The notes beneath the pieces were generated by a model that did not search any database, was not told the origin of the DNA, and saw nothing but the letters and a program-made list of their open reading frames with translations. Shown piece after piece: positions 50,443 through 60,260 of a stretch of 64,000 bases of DNA. Source of the DNA: Paracidobacterium acidisoli (GTDB taxonomy: Bacteria; Acidobacteriota; Terriglobia; Terriglobales; Acidobacteriaceae); NCBI RefSeq assembly GCF_003428625.2, contig NZ_QVQT02000003.1, positions 62,001-126,000 of the forward strand. Direction: 5' to 3'. Within the stretch, counting starts at the first letter, position 1. The number at the start of each line of letters is the position of its first letter. The translations under genes were made by a program, and so were the position numbers.

Positions 50443-52935
50443 ATGAGTACTCTGTCCGCGACTGTAAACGCAGCACCCGCGACTTTACCCTTTCTGCGCC
50501 GCGCCGCCGTGCTGGGCGCGGGCACGATGGGCTCGCGTATCGCGGCGCATCTGGCCAATGCGGGGCTGGCAGTAGTGCTGCTGGATATCGTTCCGGCAAA
50601 TACCGAAGGGAAGGCACGCAGCGGCATTGCATCCGGTGCGGTTGCGGCACTGCTGAAGGCAAAGCCGGCCGCATTTTATGAGCCGGGCAATGCGCGGCGG
50701 GTCACTGCGGGAAATCTCGAAGACGATCTGAAGCTGCTGCGGGAGTGCGACTGGATTATCGAGGCGGTGAGCGAGGACCTTGCAATCAAGCAGGTACTGC
50801 TCGAAACGATTGCGCCGTATGTGCGGCCGGATGCGGTAATCACGACCAATACCAGCGGACTGCCGGTGGCTTCGATTGCGGCGAAGATGACGCCTGAGTT
50901 CCGGCGGCGGTGGTTTGGAACGCATTTCTTCAATCCGCCGCGCTATATGCGGCTGCTCGAGGTGATTCCGACGGCGGAGAGTGATGCCGTAGCGGTTGCG
51001 GCGACCGCTGATTTTGCGGATCGAAGGCTGGGTAAGTCGATTGTGTATGCGCGCGACACGCCGAACTTCATCGCCAACCGGATCGGTGTTTTCGCCATGC
51101 TGACGGCGGTGCGGCGGATGCAGGAGCAGGGGCTGACGATCGAGGACGTGGATGCTTTGACGGGATCGGTGATCGGATGGCCGCGGACCGGGACGTTCCG
51201 GCTGGCGGATATGGTGGGCATCGACGTGCTCGCGCATGTAGCGAAGAACTTTGCGCACTCGAATGAAGCGGATGCAGCCGCGGTAAAGCTGCCGGCCTTT
51301 ATTGAGACGATGCTGGAGCGGAAGTGGCTGGGCGATAAGGCAGGGCAGGGTTTTTATAAAAAAACCGGCAGAGATTCCGCCGAAAAGGATGGTTCGAGCG
51401 CGACGGATACGAAAAAGAATCGGCTGGCGCTCGATTATCAGACGCTTGAGTATCGTGCAGCGGCTCGGCCGAAGTTTCCTTCCGTGGAGATGGCAAAGAA
51501 CGCCGATGCTCTGAGCGAGCGGCTGAAGCTGCTGCTCTCCGGCGATGTGCATAAAGATCGCGCTGCAGCGTTTCTGTGGCCGCTGCTGACCGGGATATGG
51601 AATTACGCGGCGGATTGTTTGCCGGAGATTGCGGACTCAGCGGCGGCGATCGACCGGGCCATGCGGACGGGATTCAACTGGGAGATGGGACCGTTTGAGA
51701 TGTGGGACGCGGTGGGGGTGCGCGCGAGCTGCGATCGAATGAAGGCAGCCGGGGAGCCGTTGAGCGCGCAGGCGGAGACTTTGCTGACTGCCGGCGGAGG
51801 TTCCTGGTACCAGGACACCCGGGATGGGCGGCTGGTGTTCGATCCTGCGCAGCGCGCGTACAGGCCGGTCGAAGAGGCTGCGGGCATAGCGACGGCGGCC
51901 TCGTTCCGGCGGGCGAATGGAGTGGTGCGGACAAATCCCGGATGCTCGCTGATCGACATGGGCGAGGGCGTTGCTCTGTTAGAACTGCACTCGAAGAAGA
52001 ACGCCATCGGCGGCGATATCGTTTCGATGGTGACCCAGACGCTGAGCGCCGGCGGACGGTATGTGCGCGAGTTTCGCGGATTTGTCATCTCGGGCGATGC
52101 GAGCGATTTTTCGGTCGGAGCCAACCTGATGCAGCTTTTGCTGGCGATTCAGGAGGGAGACTGGGAGGAAGTGGATTTTGCGGTGCGCGGTTTTCAGGGA
52201 ATGACCGCGGCGATTAAGTTCTGTCCGCGCCCGGTGGTGGCCGCGCCGTTCGGAATGTGTCTCGGCGGCGGGACGGAGATCTGTCTGCATGCGGCGAAGC
52301 GGCAGCCGCATGCGGAGCTGTATATGGGGCTGGTGGAGACGGGCGTGGGGCTGGTTCCAGGCGGCGGGGGCACGAAGGAGATGCTGCTGCGGGCCATCGA
52401 CGCTGCTGCGGAGGCATCGGGGGTAAGTCCGGCAGATATGCCGGCAAAGTTTGCCCGCTCGGCGGAGCTGCAGGACGCGTTGCGGCAACGCTTTGAGACG
52501 ATTGCCATGGCGAAGGTTTCGACTTCGGCGGCTGAGGCGCGAGGGCTGGACCTGCTGACGGACGCTGATACGATTACGCCGAACCGGGGCCGGCTGCTGA
52601 TCGAAGCGCGGAGTGAAGCGGTGCATATGGCGGAGGGCGGATATGCGGCTCCGGCGGCACGGATGGTTCCGGTGGCAGGCGAAGCGGTGCTGCCGACGCT
52701 GAAGCTGGGTGTGCATCTGATGCGGCAGGCGGAGTACATCAGCGATCACGACGTAAAGGTGGCGACGCAGGTGGCCCGCATTCTGTGTGGAGGATCACTG
52801 ACGGCGGGATCGATGGTAAGCGAGCAATACCTGCTGGATCTGGAACGCGAAGCCTTTCTTTCACTGTGCGGGGAGCGCAGGACGCAGGAGCGCATTGCGT
52901 ATACTTTGCAGACAGGAAAGCCGTTGCGGAACTGA
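50443..52935 (+). CDS. fadN: 3-hydroxyacyl-CoA dehydrogenase / enoyl-CoA hydratase (FadN type)
   Basis: An 830-residue bifunctional beta-oxidation enzyme. Residues about 18-320 are the NAD-binding dehydrogenase (AAVLGAGTMGSRIAAHLANAG, GTHFFNPPRYMRLLEVI, KAGQGFYKK), then the second dehydrogenase lobe, and the C-terminal part (about 515-760) is a crotonase-fold hydratase. It has the oxyanion-hole FSVGANLMQLL, GGGTEICLHAAKRQ and LVETGVGLVPGGGGTKEM with a catalytic Glu. This dehydrogenase-first order matches Bacillus FadN, not E. coli FadB. AGGAG is eight bases before the ATG; the longer frame from 50344 would contain the promoter. First of a five-gene operon. Confidence 0.94.
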   Translation: MSTLSATVNAAPATLPFLRRAAVLGAGTMGSRIAAHLANAGLAVVLLDIVPANTEGKARSGIASGAVAALLKAKPAAFYEPGNARRVTAGNLEDDLKLLRECDWIIEAVSEDLAIKQVLLETIAPYVRPDAVITTNTSGLPVASIAAKMTPEFRRRWFGTHFFNPPRYMRLLEVIPTAESDAVAVAATADFADRRLGKSIVYARDTPNFIANRIGVFAMLTAVRRMQEQGLTIEDVDALTGSVIGWPRTGTFRLADMVGIDVLAHVAKNFAHSNEADAAAVKLPAFIETMLERKWLGDKAGQGFYKKTGRDSAEKDGSSATDTKKNRLALDYQTLEYRAAARPKFPSVEMAKNADALSERLKLLLSGDVHKDRAAAFLWPLLTGIWNYAADCLPEIADSAAAIDRAMRTGFNWEMGPFEMWDAVGVRASCDRMKAAGEPLSAQAETLLTAGGGSWYQDTRDGRLVFDPAQRAYRPVEEAAGIATAASFRRANGVVRTNPGCSLIDMGEGVALLELHSKKNAIGGDIVSMVTQTLSAGGRYVREFRGFVISGDASDFSVGANLMQLLLAIQEGDWEEVDFAVRGFQGMTAAIKFCPRPVVAAPFGMCLGGGTEICLHAAKRQPHAELYMGLVETGVGLVPGGGGTKEMLLRAIDAAAEASGVSPADMPAKFARSAELQDALRQRFETIAMAKVSTSAAEARGLDLLTDADTITPNRGRLLIEARSEAVHMAEGGYAAPAARMVPVAGEAVLPTLKLGVHLMRQAEYISDHDVKVATQVARILCGGSLTAGSMVSEQYLLDLEREAFLSLCGERRTQERIAYTLQTGKPLRN

Positions 52936-52943
52936 GAGGTGCG

Positions 52944-53654
52944 ATGCCCTGTCTGGAACTGAAGATTGCGGAAAAGCCCCACGCGCAGCCAGGCACGCGC
53001 CTGCGCGCTCTGCTGGATAAACCGAACGCGGCCGTACTGCGCCGCAACCATATTGCCGAAGTGAATGGGCCGCGCCTGCAGGAGCTGCACGAACAGCTGC
53101 GAATAACGGCGGTTCTGGCGGTGGATATTACCCATCCTCCGGCACAGAAACCTGCGCAGGACGATGTTGAGGAAGCTGAAGCTAACGATCTGGACGAAGC
53201 CATTGCGGAAATGCCCGAAGACCGGGCGGATGGAGAGTTCAGCGACAGCTTTGCAGCCGGTCTGGAGATATGGATTGCGCTGGAGAATGGCGCGGCGCGC
53301 GTTCTGGTGGATGCAGATGAGATTCCCGGGGCATTGCTGGTGTTTGACGCCTACTCGCGGCTGGCGAGGTACCAGCCCGCGTATCTGCGGCTGGATCAGC
53401 GAAAGGTTGGCATCTGCTATACCTTTCGCGAAGGGCTGACGATTGGGCTGGAGGGCGATCCGAAGCTGCTGGAGGAACACGAGGCGGCGGAAGTATTCGA
53501 GAATATGTCGGCCATTGCGGAGATCGACGATGTGCGGGAAAGGCGGCTGGTGACGCGTTTGCCGCATGCCGGGATTGCATACTGTCAAAGCCTGCTGCAG
53601 TCGGCGTCGGAGTGGCTGAGCGAAAACTCGTATCAAAGCATTCTGGGGTCGTAA
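52944..53654 (+). CDS. Unrecognised cytoplasmic protein in the beta-oxidation operon
   Basis: A 236-residue protein with no signal peptide or membrane helix. The first 70 residues are mixed alpha/beta (ALLDKPNAAVLRRNHIAEV), an acidic stretch follows (about 75-105; rich in E, A, D), and the rest looks globular with LEIWIALENGAARVLVDADE and LLVFDAYSRLARYQ. The ATG at 52944 follows GAGAGGTGCG and starts eight bases after fadN. It may be an accessory factor of fatty acid degradation. I cannot assign a family. Confidence 0.75.
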   Translation: MPCLELKIAEKPHAQPGTRLRALLDKPNAAVLRRNHIAEVNGPRLQELHEQLRITAVLAVDITHPPAQKPAQDDVEEAEANDLDEAIAEMPEDRADGEFSDSFAAGLEIWIALENGAARVLVDADEIPGALLVFDAYSRLARYQPAYLRLDQRKVGICYTFREGLTIGLEGDPKLLEEHEAAEVFENMSAIAEIDDVRERRLVTRLPHAGIAYCQSLLQSASEWLSENSYQSILGS

Positions 53655-53669
53655 CCGTTCAGGTCAGCC

Positions 53670-54257
53670 ATGCGGCGCACGATATTTACGGTGATGGTGG
53701 TGATCGGTCTTGCCGGAACCCTGCTCGCGCAGCTTGCGGAACAGGCTGAAGCGGGAGAACACACGCTTCCGAATGGAAGCGCAGTGCACTATCACATTCG
53801 GTTACTGCCGCCGGCATCGTTTCCTGAACTTCCTCCCGGCGTGAAACAGCAGCTGGTCCTGCGGCACTGCATGATTCCGCAAACGTATGAGGCGCGCGCG
53901 CCGGAGAACGTAATTCACGGAGCATTTGAACGCAAAGGCAGCAGCGACTGGGCGGTATTGTGCTCTCAGAACGGGACCAGCGCACTGCTGGTGTTTTTTG
54001 GCGATGCAGTCGAGAAGCCGATGACCTTACGTGCACAGCCCGACAACGAGTGGCTTGGTGCAGAGTATGCAGGCGCAATGTACGGGTCGGCGTGGGGCAT
54101 TGCGGCGCGGTCTGCAGATACTATGCACGGGCGGCAGGTGGACGCGTTCGATCACGACGGGATCGAGGATGCGCACCTGGAGCGGTCATCGGTTATTCAC
54201 TACTACCAGGATGGGAAGTGGCTGGCACGGGCGAGCGGTGACCAGGCCTCGCTTTGA
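53670..54257 (+). CDS. Secreted protein of unknown function in the beta-oxidation operon
   Basis: A 195-residue exported protein with a signal peptide (about 1-20). It has two Cys, in LRHCMIP and VLCSQNG, which could pair, and a region VIHGAFERKGSSDWAVLCS with the look of a beta-sheet domain. It starts 15 bases after the preceding gene and ends 20 bases before the thiolase start. Placing an exported protein inside a fatty acid operon is unusual. No family recognised. Confidence 0.75.
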   Translation: MRRTIFTVMVVIGLAGTLLAQLAEQAEAGEHTLPNGSAVHYHIRLLPPASFPELPPGVKQQLVLRHCMIPQTYEARAPENVIHGAFERKGSSDWAVLCSQNGTSALLVFFGDAVEKPMTLRAQPDNEWLGAEYAGAMYGSAWGIAARSADTMHGRQVDAFDHDGIEDAHLERSSVIHYYQDGKWLARASGDQASL

Positions 54258-54277
54258 CAGAGCAGCAGGGAGGGAAA

Positions 54278-55462
54278 ATGGCAGAAGTCTTTATTGCGAG
54301 CAGCATGCGGACGGCGGTGGGCAAGGCTCCCAGGGGTGCGCTGGCCGGCGTGCGGCCGGACGATCTCGCGGCCGTGGTGATGGGCGAGGCGCTGAAACGC
54401 GTGCCTGCGCTGGATGGGAAGGAGATCGACGATGTCATTCTGGGCTGTGCCATGCCGGAGGCGGAGCAGGGGATGAACGTGGCTCGGATTGCGAGCCTTC
54501 GCGCGGGGTTGCCGGTAGAGGTTCCGGCGATGACAATCAATCGCTTCTGTTCGTCGGGGTTGCAGGCGATTGCAATTGCGGCGCAGCAGATTATTGCCGG
54601 GCAGAGCGAGGCGGCGATTGCGGGCGGGACCGAGTCGATGAGCATGGTGCCGATGGGCGGCAATAAAGTGAGTGCGAATCCCTGGCTGATGGAGCACTAT
54701 GCGGATACCTATCTGTCGATGGGGCTGACGGCGGAGAATCTGGCACGAAGATATGGAATTACGCGCGAGCAGGCGGATGAATTTTCGCTGGCGAGCCATC
54801 GGAAGGCCCTGGCAGCGATTGAGGAAGGAAGGTTCGCTGATGAAATCGTACCCATTATGGTTACAAATATGGCGCCGGGTGCTTCTCCGGCAAAGCCGGT
54901 GGTGACGGAGACGGTGTTCGAGACCGATGAGGGGCCGCGCGCGGATACGTCGGCCGAGGCACTGGCGAAGCTGAAGGCGGCCTTTCACGCACAGGGGATC
55001 GTTACGGCGGGGAATTCGTCGCAGACCTCTGACGGGGCAGCGGCGTCGGTGGTGATTTCCGGCGAGCGCGCGAAGGCGCTGGGCATTGAGCCGCTGGGAC
55101 GGTTTGTGAGCTTTGCGACGGCGGGATGTCCGCCGGAGGTAATGGGGATCGGGCCGGTCTTGGCGATTCCGAAGGCGCTGAAGCTGGCTGGGCTGACGCT
55201 GGAAGAGATTGACCTGATTGAGCTGAATGAGGCCTTTGCGGTACAGGCACTGGCGGTGATTCAGCAGGCGGGACTGAACCCGAAGAAGGTGAACGTAAAC
55301 GGCGGCGCGATTGCGCTGGGACATCCGCTGGGCTGCACGGGAGCGAAGCTGACGGCGACGCTGCTGCACGAGCTGAAGCGGCAAAAGCTACGCTATGGGC
55401 TGGTGACAATGTGCGTGGGCGGCGGGATGGGCGCGGCGGGTGTATTTGAGCGGGTGGGATAA
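54278..55462 (+). CDS. fadA: Acetyl-CoA acyltransferase (thiolase)
   Basis: A 394-residue thiolase that splits 3-oxoacyl-CoA into acetyl-CoA and a shortened acyl-CoA. The nucleophilic Cys is in NRFCSSGLQAI near residue 90, the His in GGAIALGHPLGCTG and the second Cys in TMCVGGGMGAAG near the end. The ATG at 54278 follows a strong GGGAGGGAAA; a TTG at 54254 overlapping the previous stop lacks this. Order fadN-x-x-fadA-fadE. Confidence 0.96.
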   Translation: MAEVFIASSMRTAVGKAPRGALAGVRPDDLAAVVMGEALKRVPALDGKEIDDVILGCAMPEAEQGMNVARIASLRAGLPVEVPAMTINRFCSSGLQAIAIAAQQIIAGQSEAAIAGGTESMSMVPMGGNKVSANPWLMEHYADTYLSMGLTAENLARRYGITREQADEFSLASHRKALAAIEEGRFADEIVPIMVTNMAPGASPAKPVVTETVFETDEGPRADTSAEALAKLKAAFHAQGIVTAGNSSQTSDGAAASVVISGERAKALGIEPLGRFVSFATAGCPPEVMGIGPVLAIPKALKLAGLTLEEIDLIELNEAFAVQALAVIQQAGLNPKKVNVNGGAIALGHPLGCTGAKLTATLLHELKRQKLRYGLVTMCVGGGMGAAGVFERVG

Positions 55463-55530
55463 ACAATTCAACTGAAACATGGAAACCATAAAAGCAGCGT
55501 AGGATGGCTCGTTGCGGAGGAGTTCCTGTT

Positions 55531-57351
55531 ATGACCACGACAGTCATGCCTGCTCCGGTTGCCGGCGGCGGCTTTTTGTTGAGCGAGTCGGACCCGGAAA
55601 GCATTTTTACTCCCGAGGATTTTTCCGGGGAGCAGCGGCAGATTGCCGAAACGGCGGCTCAGTTTGCGGCGAACGAGGTGCTGCCTGCGGCGGAGGCGAT
55701 CGAGGCCAAACACTTCGATGTGACGCGAGGACTGCTCAGGAACGCCGGTGAGCTGGGGCTGATGGCGGTCGATATTCCTGAGGAGTACGGCGGACTGGAG
55801 ATGGACAAGGTAACGTCGGCGATTATCGCGGACCGCATGTCGGTGCTGGCGAGTTTTTCGGTGGCGTTCAGCGCGCACGTGGGGATCGGTACCCTGCCTC
55901 TGGTGTGGTATGGCACGCGGGCACAGAAGGAGAAGTATCTTCCTCTGCTGGGAACAGGCGAATGGCTCGCCGCCTATGCGCTGTCGGAGGCCTCATCGGG
56001 ATCGGACGCGATGAATATCCGGACGCGGGCTGTGCTTTCCGAAGACGGACAGCATTATGTTCTGAACGGCGAAAAGATGTGGATCACGAATGCAGGTTTT
56101 GCGGACCTGTTTACGGTGTTTGCGAAGATCGTGGACGCATCGGAACCGGACATCAGGAAGACGAAGATGTCGGCATTTCTGATCGAGCGGAATACGCCGG
56201 GACTGACGGTGGGTGCGGAGGAGCACAAGCTCGGGATTCGCGGCTCATCCACCTGTCCACTGATTCTGACCGAGTGCAAGGTGCCTGTGGGGAATCTGCT
56301 GGGCGAGGCCGGCAAGGGGCACCACATTGCATTCAACATTCTGAATATCGGCCGCTTCAAGCTGGGCGCAGCATGTGTGGGTGGTGGGCGGACATCGCTG
56401 GCAAACGCCATCCTCTATGCGAAGGAGCGCAAAGCCTTCGGCAAGCCGATTGCGGAGTTTGGACTGATTCAGCAGAAGATTGCGGATGCAGCCGCGCGAA
56501 TTTATGTTGGCGAGTCGATGACGTACCGGACGATTGGAGCAATCGATGCGGCACTGGCGGCGATTCCATCCGAGCTGGCACATGATGCGAAGGAGATTCA
56601 GAAGCGCATTGAAGAATACGCGGTTGAGTGCTCGATTCTGAAGGTGTGGGGATCGGAGATGCTGGATGCGATTGTGGATCACAGCGTGCAGATCTACGCA
56701 GGCTATGGGTATGTCGAGGAGTATCCTGCGGAACGGGCATATCGGGATTCACGGATCAACCGGATCTTTGAGGGGACGAACGAGATCAACCGGCTGATCA
56801 TTACGGGCTTTCTGATGAAGCGGGCAATGACCGGGCAACTGCCGCTGCTGCCGGCGATCAAACAGCTGATGGAAGAGCTGATGGCTCCGCCGTCGTTTGA
56901 CGGAGCGAGCGGAGACGAGGATGTCCTGGCTGCGGAGGCGAGGCTGCTGGCGAATGCGAAAAAGCTGGTGCTGTTTGCGGCCGGCGCGGCGAGCCAGAAG
57001 TATATGAACGCTCTCGCAGATCAGCAGGAAGTGATGGCAGCGCTCGCGGATATGATCACTGAGGTCTATGCGCTGGAATGTGCTCTGCTGAGGGCACGCA
57101 AACTGGCCAGCGGTACGGGTGGCGCGCCGGCGGCACTGGCCGCGCAGATGACGCGGCTTTATGCAGTGCGCGCGTTCGACACGATTGAGTCGGCGGCACG
57201 GCAGGTGATTGGCGCGATTGCCGAGGGCGATATGCTGCGGACGCAGATGGCGATCTTCCGGCGGCTGACGAAGCGTGAGCCAGCGGACGTGGTGCTGGCC
57301 GGACGAGCCATTGCGAAGGCAGCGGTGGAACAGGGGCGGTATCCGTTGTAA
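55531..57351 (+). CDS. fadE: Acyl-CoA dehydrogenase (FadE type)
   Basis: A 606-residue FAD enzyme that makes the trans-2 double bond of acyl-CoA. Visible are AYALSEASSGSDAMN (FAD-binding), EKMWITNAGFADLFTVF, KLGIRGSSTCPL, and the catalytic Glu segment YRDSRINRIFEGTNEINR near residue 415. About 150 C-terminal residues beyond the usual domain form an extra helical part, as in Bacillus FadE and very-long-chain enzymes. GGAGGAG is eight bases before the ATG at 55531. Electrons would pass to an ETF, not seen here. Confidence 0.95.
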   Translation: MTTTVMPAPVAGGGFLLSESDPESIFTPEDFSGEQRQIAETAAQFAANEVLPAAEAIEAKHFDVTRGLLRNAGELGLMAVDIPEEYGGLEMDKVTSAIIADRMSVLASFSVAFSAHVGIGTLPLVWYGTRAQKEKYLPLLGTGEWLAAYALSEASSGSDAMNIRTRAVLSEDGQHYVLNGEKMWITNAGFADLFTVFAKIVDASEPDIRKTKMSAFLIERNTPGLTVGAEEHKLGIRGSSTCPLILTECKVPVGNLLGEAGKGHHIAFNILNIGRFKLGAACVGGGRTSLANAILYAKERKAFGKPIAEFGLIQQKIADAAARIYVGESMTYRTIGAIDAALAAIPSELAHDAKEIQKRIEEYAVECSILKVWGSEMLDAIVDHSVQIYAGYGYVEEYPAERAYRDSRINRIFEGTNEINRLIITGFLMKRAMTGQLPLLPAIKQLMEELMAPPSFDGASGDEDVLAAEARLLANAKKLVLFAAGAASQKYMNALADQQEVMAALADMITEVYALECALLRARKLASGTGGAPAALAAQMTRLYAVRAFDTIESAARQVIGAIAEGDMLRTQMAIFRRLTKREPADVVLAGRAIAKAAVEQGRYPL

Positions 57352-57580
57352 TGCCGTGCGATTTCTCGCGGAGATGTTGCATTTTCTGTCTATCCTTTTC
57401 TCTCGACCCGCGTCCAAGGGCTTAGATTTCCCGGCGCAGGTTATGCCGGGCGCAGATTCTTTACGTGTGATTCCCGGCGTCCTTTGCCGGTTCCACAGAT
57501 GAAGCTGTGATTCTCGCAGTGATTTCCTGCTCCCAGCGCTCGGTCCCACGTCGATGGCTGTGGTGTGTGACATGGACGTT

Positions 57581-57603
57581 GCGCCGCTTCCCGCGAGCGG
57601 CGC
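57581..57603 (+). repeat. Strong GC hairpin upstream of the S53 protease gene
   Basis: GCGCCGCT and AGCGGCGC form a perfect eight-base stem with a seven-base loop, 42 bases before the ATG at 57646. There is no T run, so it is not a standard terminator. A weaker hairpin, CCCGGC/GCCGGG, is at 57430-57450. Confidence 0.5.
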
Positions 57604-57645
57604 AGACAGGTGCGCTTTGCAGTGCACGATGATGGAGCCGGGAAA

Positions 57646-60162
57646 ATGCCCCCAGGGATGCGTGGTTTCCTTACCCTTCTTGCTGCTGTTGTTTGTTCCT
57701 TTCAGGCCGGCGCTGCCGCGGCGCAGCGGGTTTCACAGGCAATCGGCGAGAGCGGGCGTGTCGCGCTTGCGGGGACCATTGACCCGCGGGCTGCGGCGCA
57801 GTTCGACACAGGCCCGGTAGCAGCGGGAATGAAGATCAATGGAATGACGATGGTGTTTGCGCCGACAGCAGAACAGCAGGCCGATCTGGACGCGCTGGTG
57901 AAGGCGCAACAGACACCAGGTTCGGCGGAATATCATCAATGGCTGACCCCGGCAGAGTATGGGAGCCGGTTTGGGCTGAGCGACAGCGACCTGGCGAAAG
58001 TGGAAGCGTGGCTCGAACAGCAGGGCTTCAGCGTCGATCGCGTGGCGAACAGTCGGGACAGCATCACATTTTCCGGTACGGCGGAGCAGGTGCAGGCCGC
58101 TTTTCAGACGGAGATTCACCAGTTTCGGATCGGCGGAGAAACGCATTTTGCCAACGCTGCGGCGATCAAGGTGCCTGCGGCGCTTTCCGGTGTTGTGCGA
58201 ACGGTGCGCAACCTGAATGATTTCCGGCCGAAGCCTTTTGTGCGATTCAGGCCTCAGACGGCAGAGGAGGCTGGACCGGGTTTTACTTCCTCACAGGGCG
58301 GAAGCCACTATCTGACTCCTAAAGATGTGGCGACGATTTACGACATCAATGCGGCGTACAACTCGGGCTACACCGGTACGGGGCAAACGATTGCAATTAT
58401 GGGTCAATCGGCCGTGGAACTATCGGATATCGAGAATTTTCAGAGCGCGGCCGGGCTGACGGTGAAGGCTCCGACAATGGTCCTGGTGCCCGGTTCGGGA
58501 GGCTCCGCGGTTGTCTCAGGAGATGAGGCGGAGTCGGACCTGGATCTTGAGTATTCGGGCGGGATAGCAAAGGGTGCCACGATTGATTTTGTCTACACGG
58601 GAAATAATCCGAATTACGGCGTTTTTGATTCGATTCAGTATGCAGTGGATGAGGACATTGCTCCGATTATCAGCGTGAGTTATGGCGACTGCGAAACCGA
58701 TCTGGGATCGAGCAATTATGCAGCGCTGAATGCGATTCTTGAACAGGGAGCCAGCCAGGGACAGACCATTGTCGCGGCTTCAGGCGATGACGGCTCGACG
58801 GCATGTTATGGCATAAAGGGGATGACGACGACAGAGCAGGAGGCGCTGGCGGTCAATTTCCCTGCGAGCAGCCAGTATGCAACGGGACTGGGTGGGACGG
58901 AGTTTCCGGCGGCGGATGTGGCCTCGACCAACACAACGTACTGGGACTCGGCCAGCGGGAGCGATGTAATCAGCTCGGCGCTTTCGTATATTCCGGAGGG
59001 TGCATGGAATGACGACTCGTCTTCGCTTGGGGCAATGTATGCGCTGTCCGCCGGAGGCGGTGGCGCAAGCGGACTGACGGCAAGGCCGAGTTGGCAGACG
59101 GGTGCAGGGATTCCGTCCGGAAATGCTCGGCTGGTTCCGGATATCTCTCTGGATTCGTCTGCGGATCGTGCGGGCTATCTGTATTGCTCGAGCGATACGT
59201 CAGGGTGGTCGAGCGAGCAGAAGGCAAGCTGTAACAGCAGTTTTCGTGATGCGAGCTCGCAGGACCTGACGGTGGCCGGAGGCACGAGCTTTGCGGCGCC
59301 GATATTTGCCGGAATGATGGCAATTCTTAACCAGAAACAGAACGCGACGGGGCAGGGCGTTGTGAATGCGACGCTGTACACAATGGCGGCGAATGCGGCT
59401 ACCTACGCGTCGGCTTTCCACGACATCACAAGCGGCAGCATCGCGTGCTCGGCGGGACCGAGCTACTGTTCGGCGGCAGGTGAATCGGGCTTTTCAGCCG
59501 GAACAGGCTATGACGAGGCCACCGGTCTGGGTTCCATCGATCTTTACAATCTGCTGATGGCATGGCCTTCGGGGTCGTCGACCGGCTCGGGCAGCGGGAG
59601 TGGCAGCTTTGCGCTGCAGGCGACTAATGTGACCGTGGCCGCGGGCAGCTCCGGCAGCTCGACGGTTACGGTTACTCCGTCAGGCGGGTTTACGGGCGCG
59701 GTGAATCTGGCCTGTGCGGTGACGGCGAGCCCATCCGGCGCCACGGATGTGCCGACATGCAGTGTGAGCTCGTCTTCGGTGAGCATTACCGGTACGGGCG
59801 GCGTGACGGCGCAGGTTACGCTGGCCACGACCGCCGCAACCGCCGCGCTGCAGGAGCCGTTGCGGAGGTATGTCTTTCCTGCGGGAGGCATCGCCGCGCT
59901 GGCGGTCGTGTTCCTGTGGGGCATACCTTCCCGCCGGCGAGGATGGCGGGCGATGCTGGGCATGTTGATTCTTGTGATTTGTCTGGCCCCGATGGGCTGC
60001 GGAAGCAGTGGGTCAGGGGCGACCAGTAAAAGCACCGGCGGGACAGGCAGCGGAACCACAACAGGGACGACTGCGGGAAGCTATACGGTGAAGGTGACCG
60101 GGACGGCCGCTTCCGACAGCAGCCTTACGGCATCCACGACGTTTATGCTGACGGTGAATTAG
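57646..60162 (+). CDS. Pro-kumamolisin (S53/sedolisin family) protease with Ig-like and membrane C-terminal region
   Basis: An 838-residue secreted serine-carboxyl peptidase, usually active at low pH. Order: signal peptide (about 1-25), pro-kumamolisin activation domain (about 35-195; HQWLTPAEYGSRFG), catalytic domain (about 220-640) with Glu and Asp in GDEAESDLDLEYSGG near 293-300, the oxyanion-hole Asp in SVSYGDCE, and Ser in GGTSFAAP near 547. A Gly/Ser linker leads to a beta-sandwich domain (VTVTPSGGFTGAVNLACAV). Two hydrophobic helices (about 745-785) separated by PSRRRGWR and a final beta domain end the protein. GGAG lies eight bases before the ATG; the frame opens at GTG 57610. Confidence 0.92.
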   Translation: MPPGMRGFLTLLAAVVCSFQAGAAAAQRVSQAIGESGRVALAGTIDPRAAAQFDTGPVAAGMKINGMTMVFAPTAEQQADLDALVKAQQTPGSAEYHQWLTPAEYGSRFGLSDSDLAKVEAWLEQQGFSVDRVANSRDSITFSGTAEQVQAAFQTEIHQFRIGGETHFANAAAIKVPAALSGVVRTVRNLNDFRPKPFVRFRPQTAEEAGPGFTSSQGGSHYLTPKDVATIYDINAAYNSGYTGTGQTIAIMGQSAVELSDIENFQSAAGLTVKAPTMVLVPGSGGSAVVSGDEAESDLDLEYSGGIAKGATIDFVYTGNNPNYGVFDSIQYAVDEDIAPIISVSYGDCETDLGSSNYAALNAILEQGASQGQTIVAASGDDGSTACYGIKGMTTTEQEALAVNFPASSQYATGLGGTEFPAADVASTNTTYWDSASGSDVISSALSYIPEGAWNDDSSSLGAMYALSAGGGGASGLTARPSWQTGAGIPSGNARLVPDISLDSSADRAGYLYCSSDTSGWSSEQKASCNSSFRDASSQDLTVAGGTSFAAPIFAGMMAILNQKQNATGQGVVNATLYTMAANAATYASAFHDITSGSIACSAGPSYCSAAGESGFSAGTGYDEATGLGSIDLYNLLMAWPSGSSTGSGSGSGSFALQATNVTVAAGSSGSSTVTVTPSGGFTGAVNLACAVTASPSGATDVPTCSVSSSSVSITGTGGVTAQVTLATTAATAALQEPLRRYVFPAGGIAALAVVFLWGIPSRRRGWRAMLGMLILVICLAPMGCGSSGSGATSKSTGGTGSGTTTGTTAGSYTVKVTGTAASDSSLTASTTFMLTVN

Positions 60163-60227
60163 TGGAAATGAAAGTCTCCGCTATGTTTCCGGGCACGGAC
60201 CGGATCTCTGAACCAGTGGCGGATAAA

Positions 60228-60260
60228 CCGGGCGGGGGGCTGCCGTCCGGCCGCTTTTTT
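60228..60260 (+). terminator. Rho-independent terminator candidate after the first S53 gene
   Basis: CCGGGCGG and CCGTCCGG pair over eight bases (one G-T), and six T follow four bases later. It lies 66 bases past the stop codon. Confidence 0.65.
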
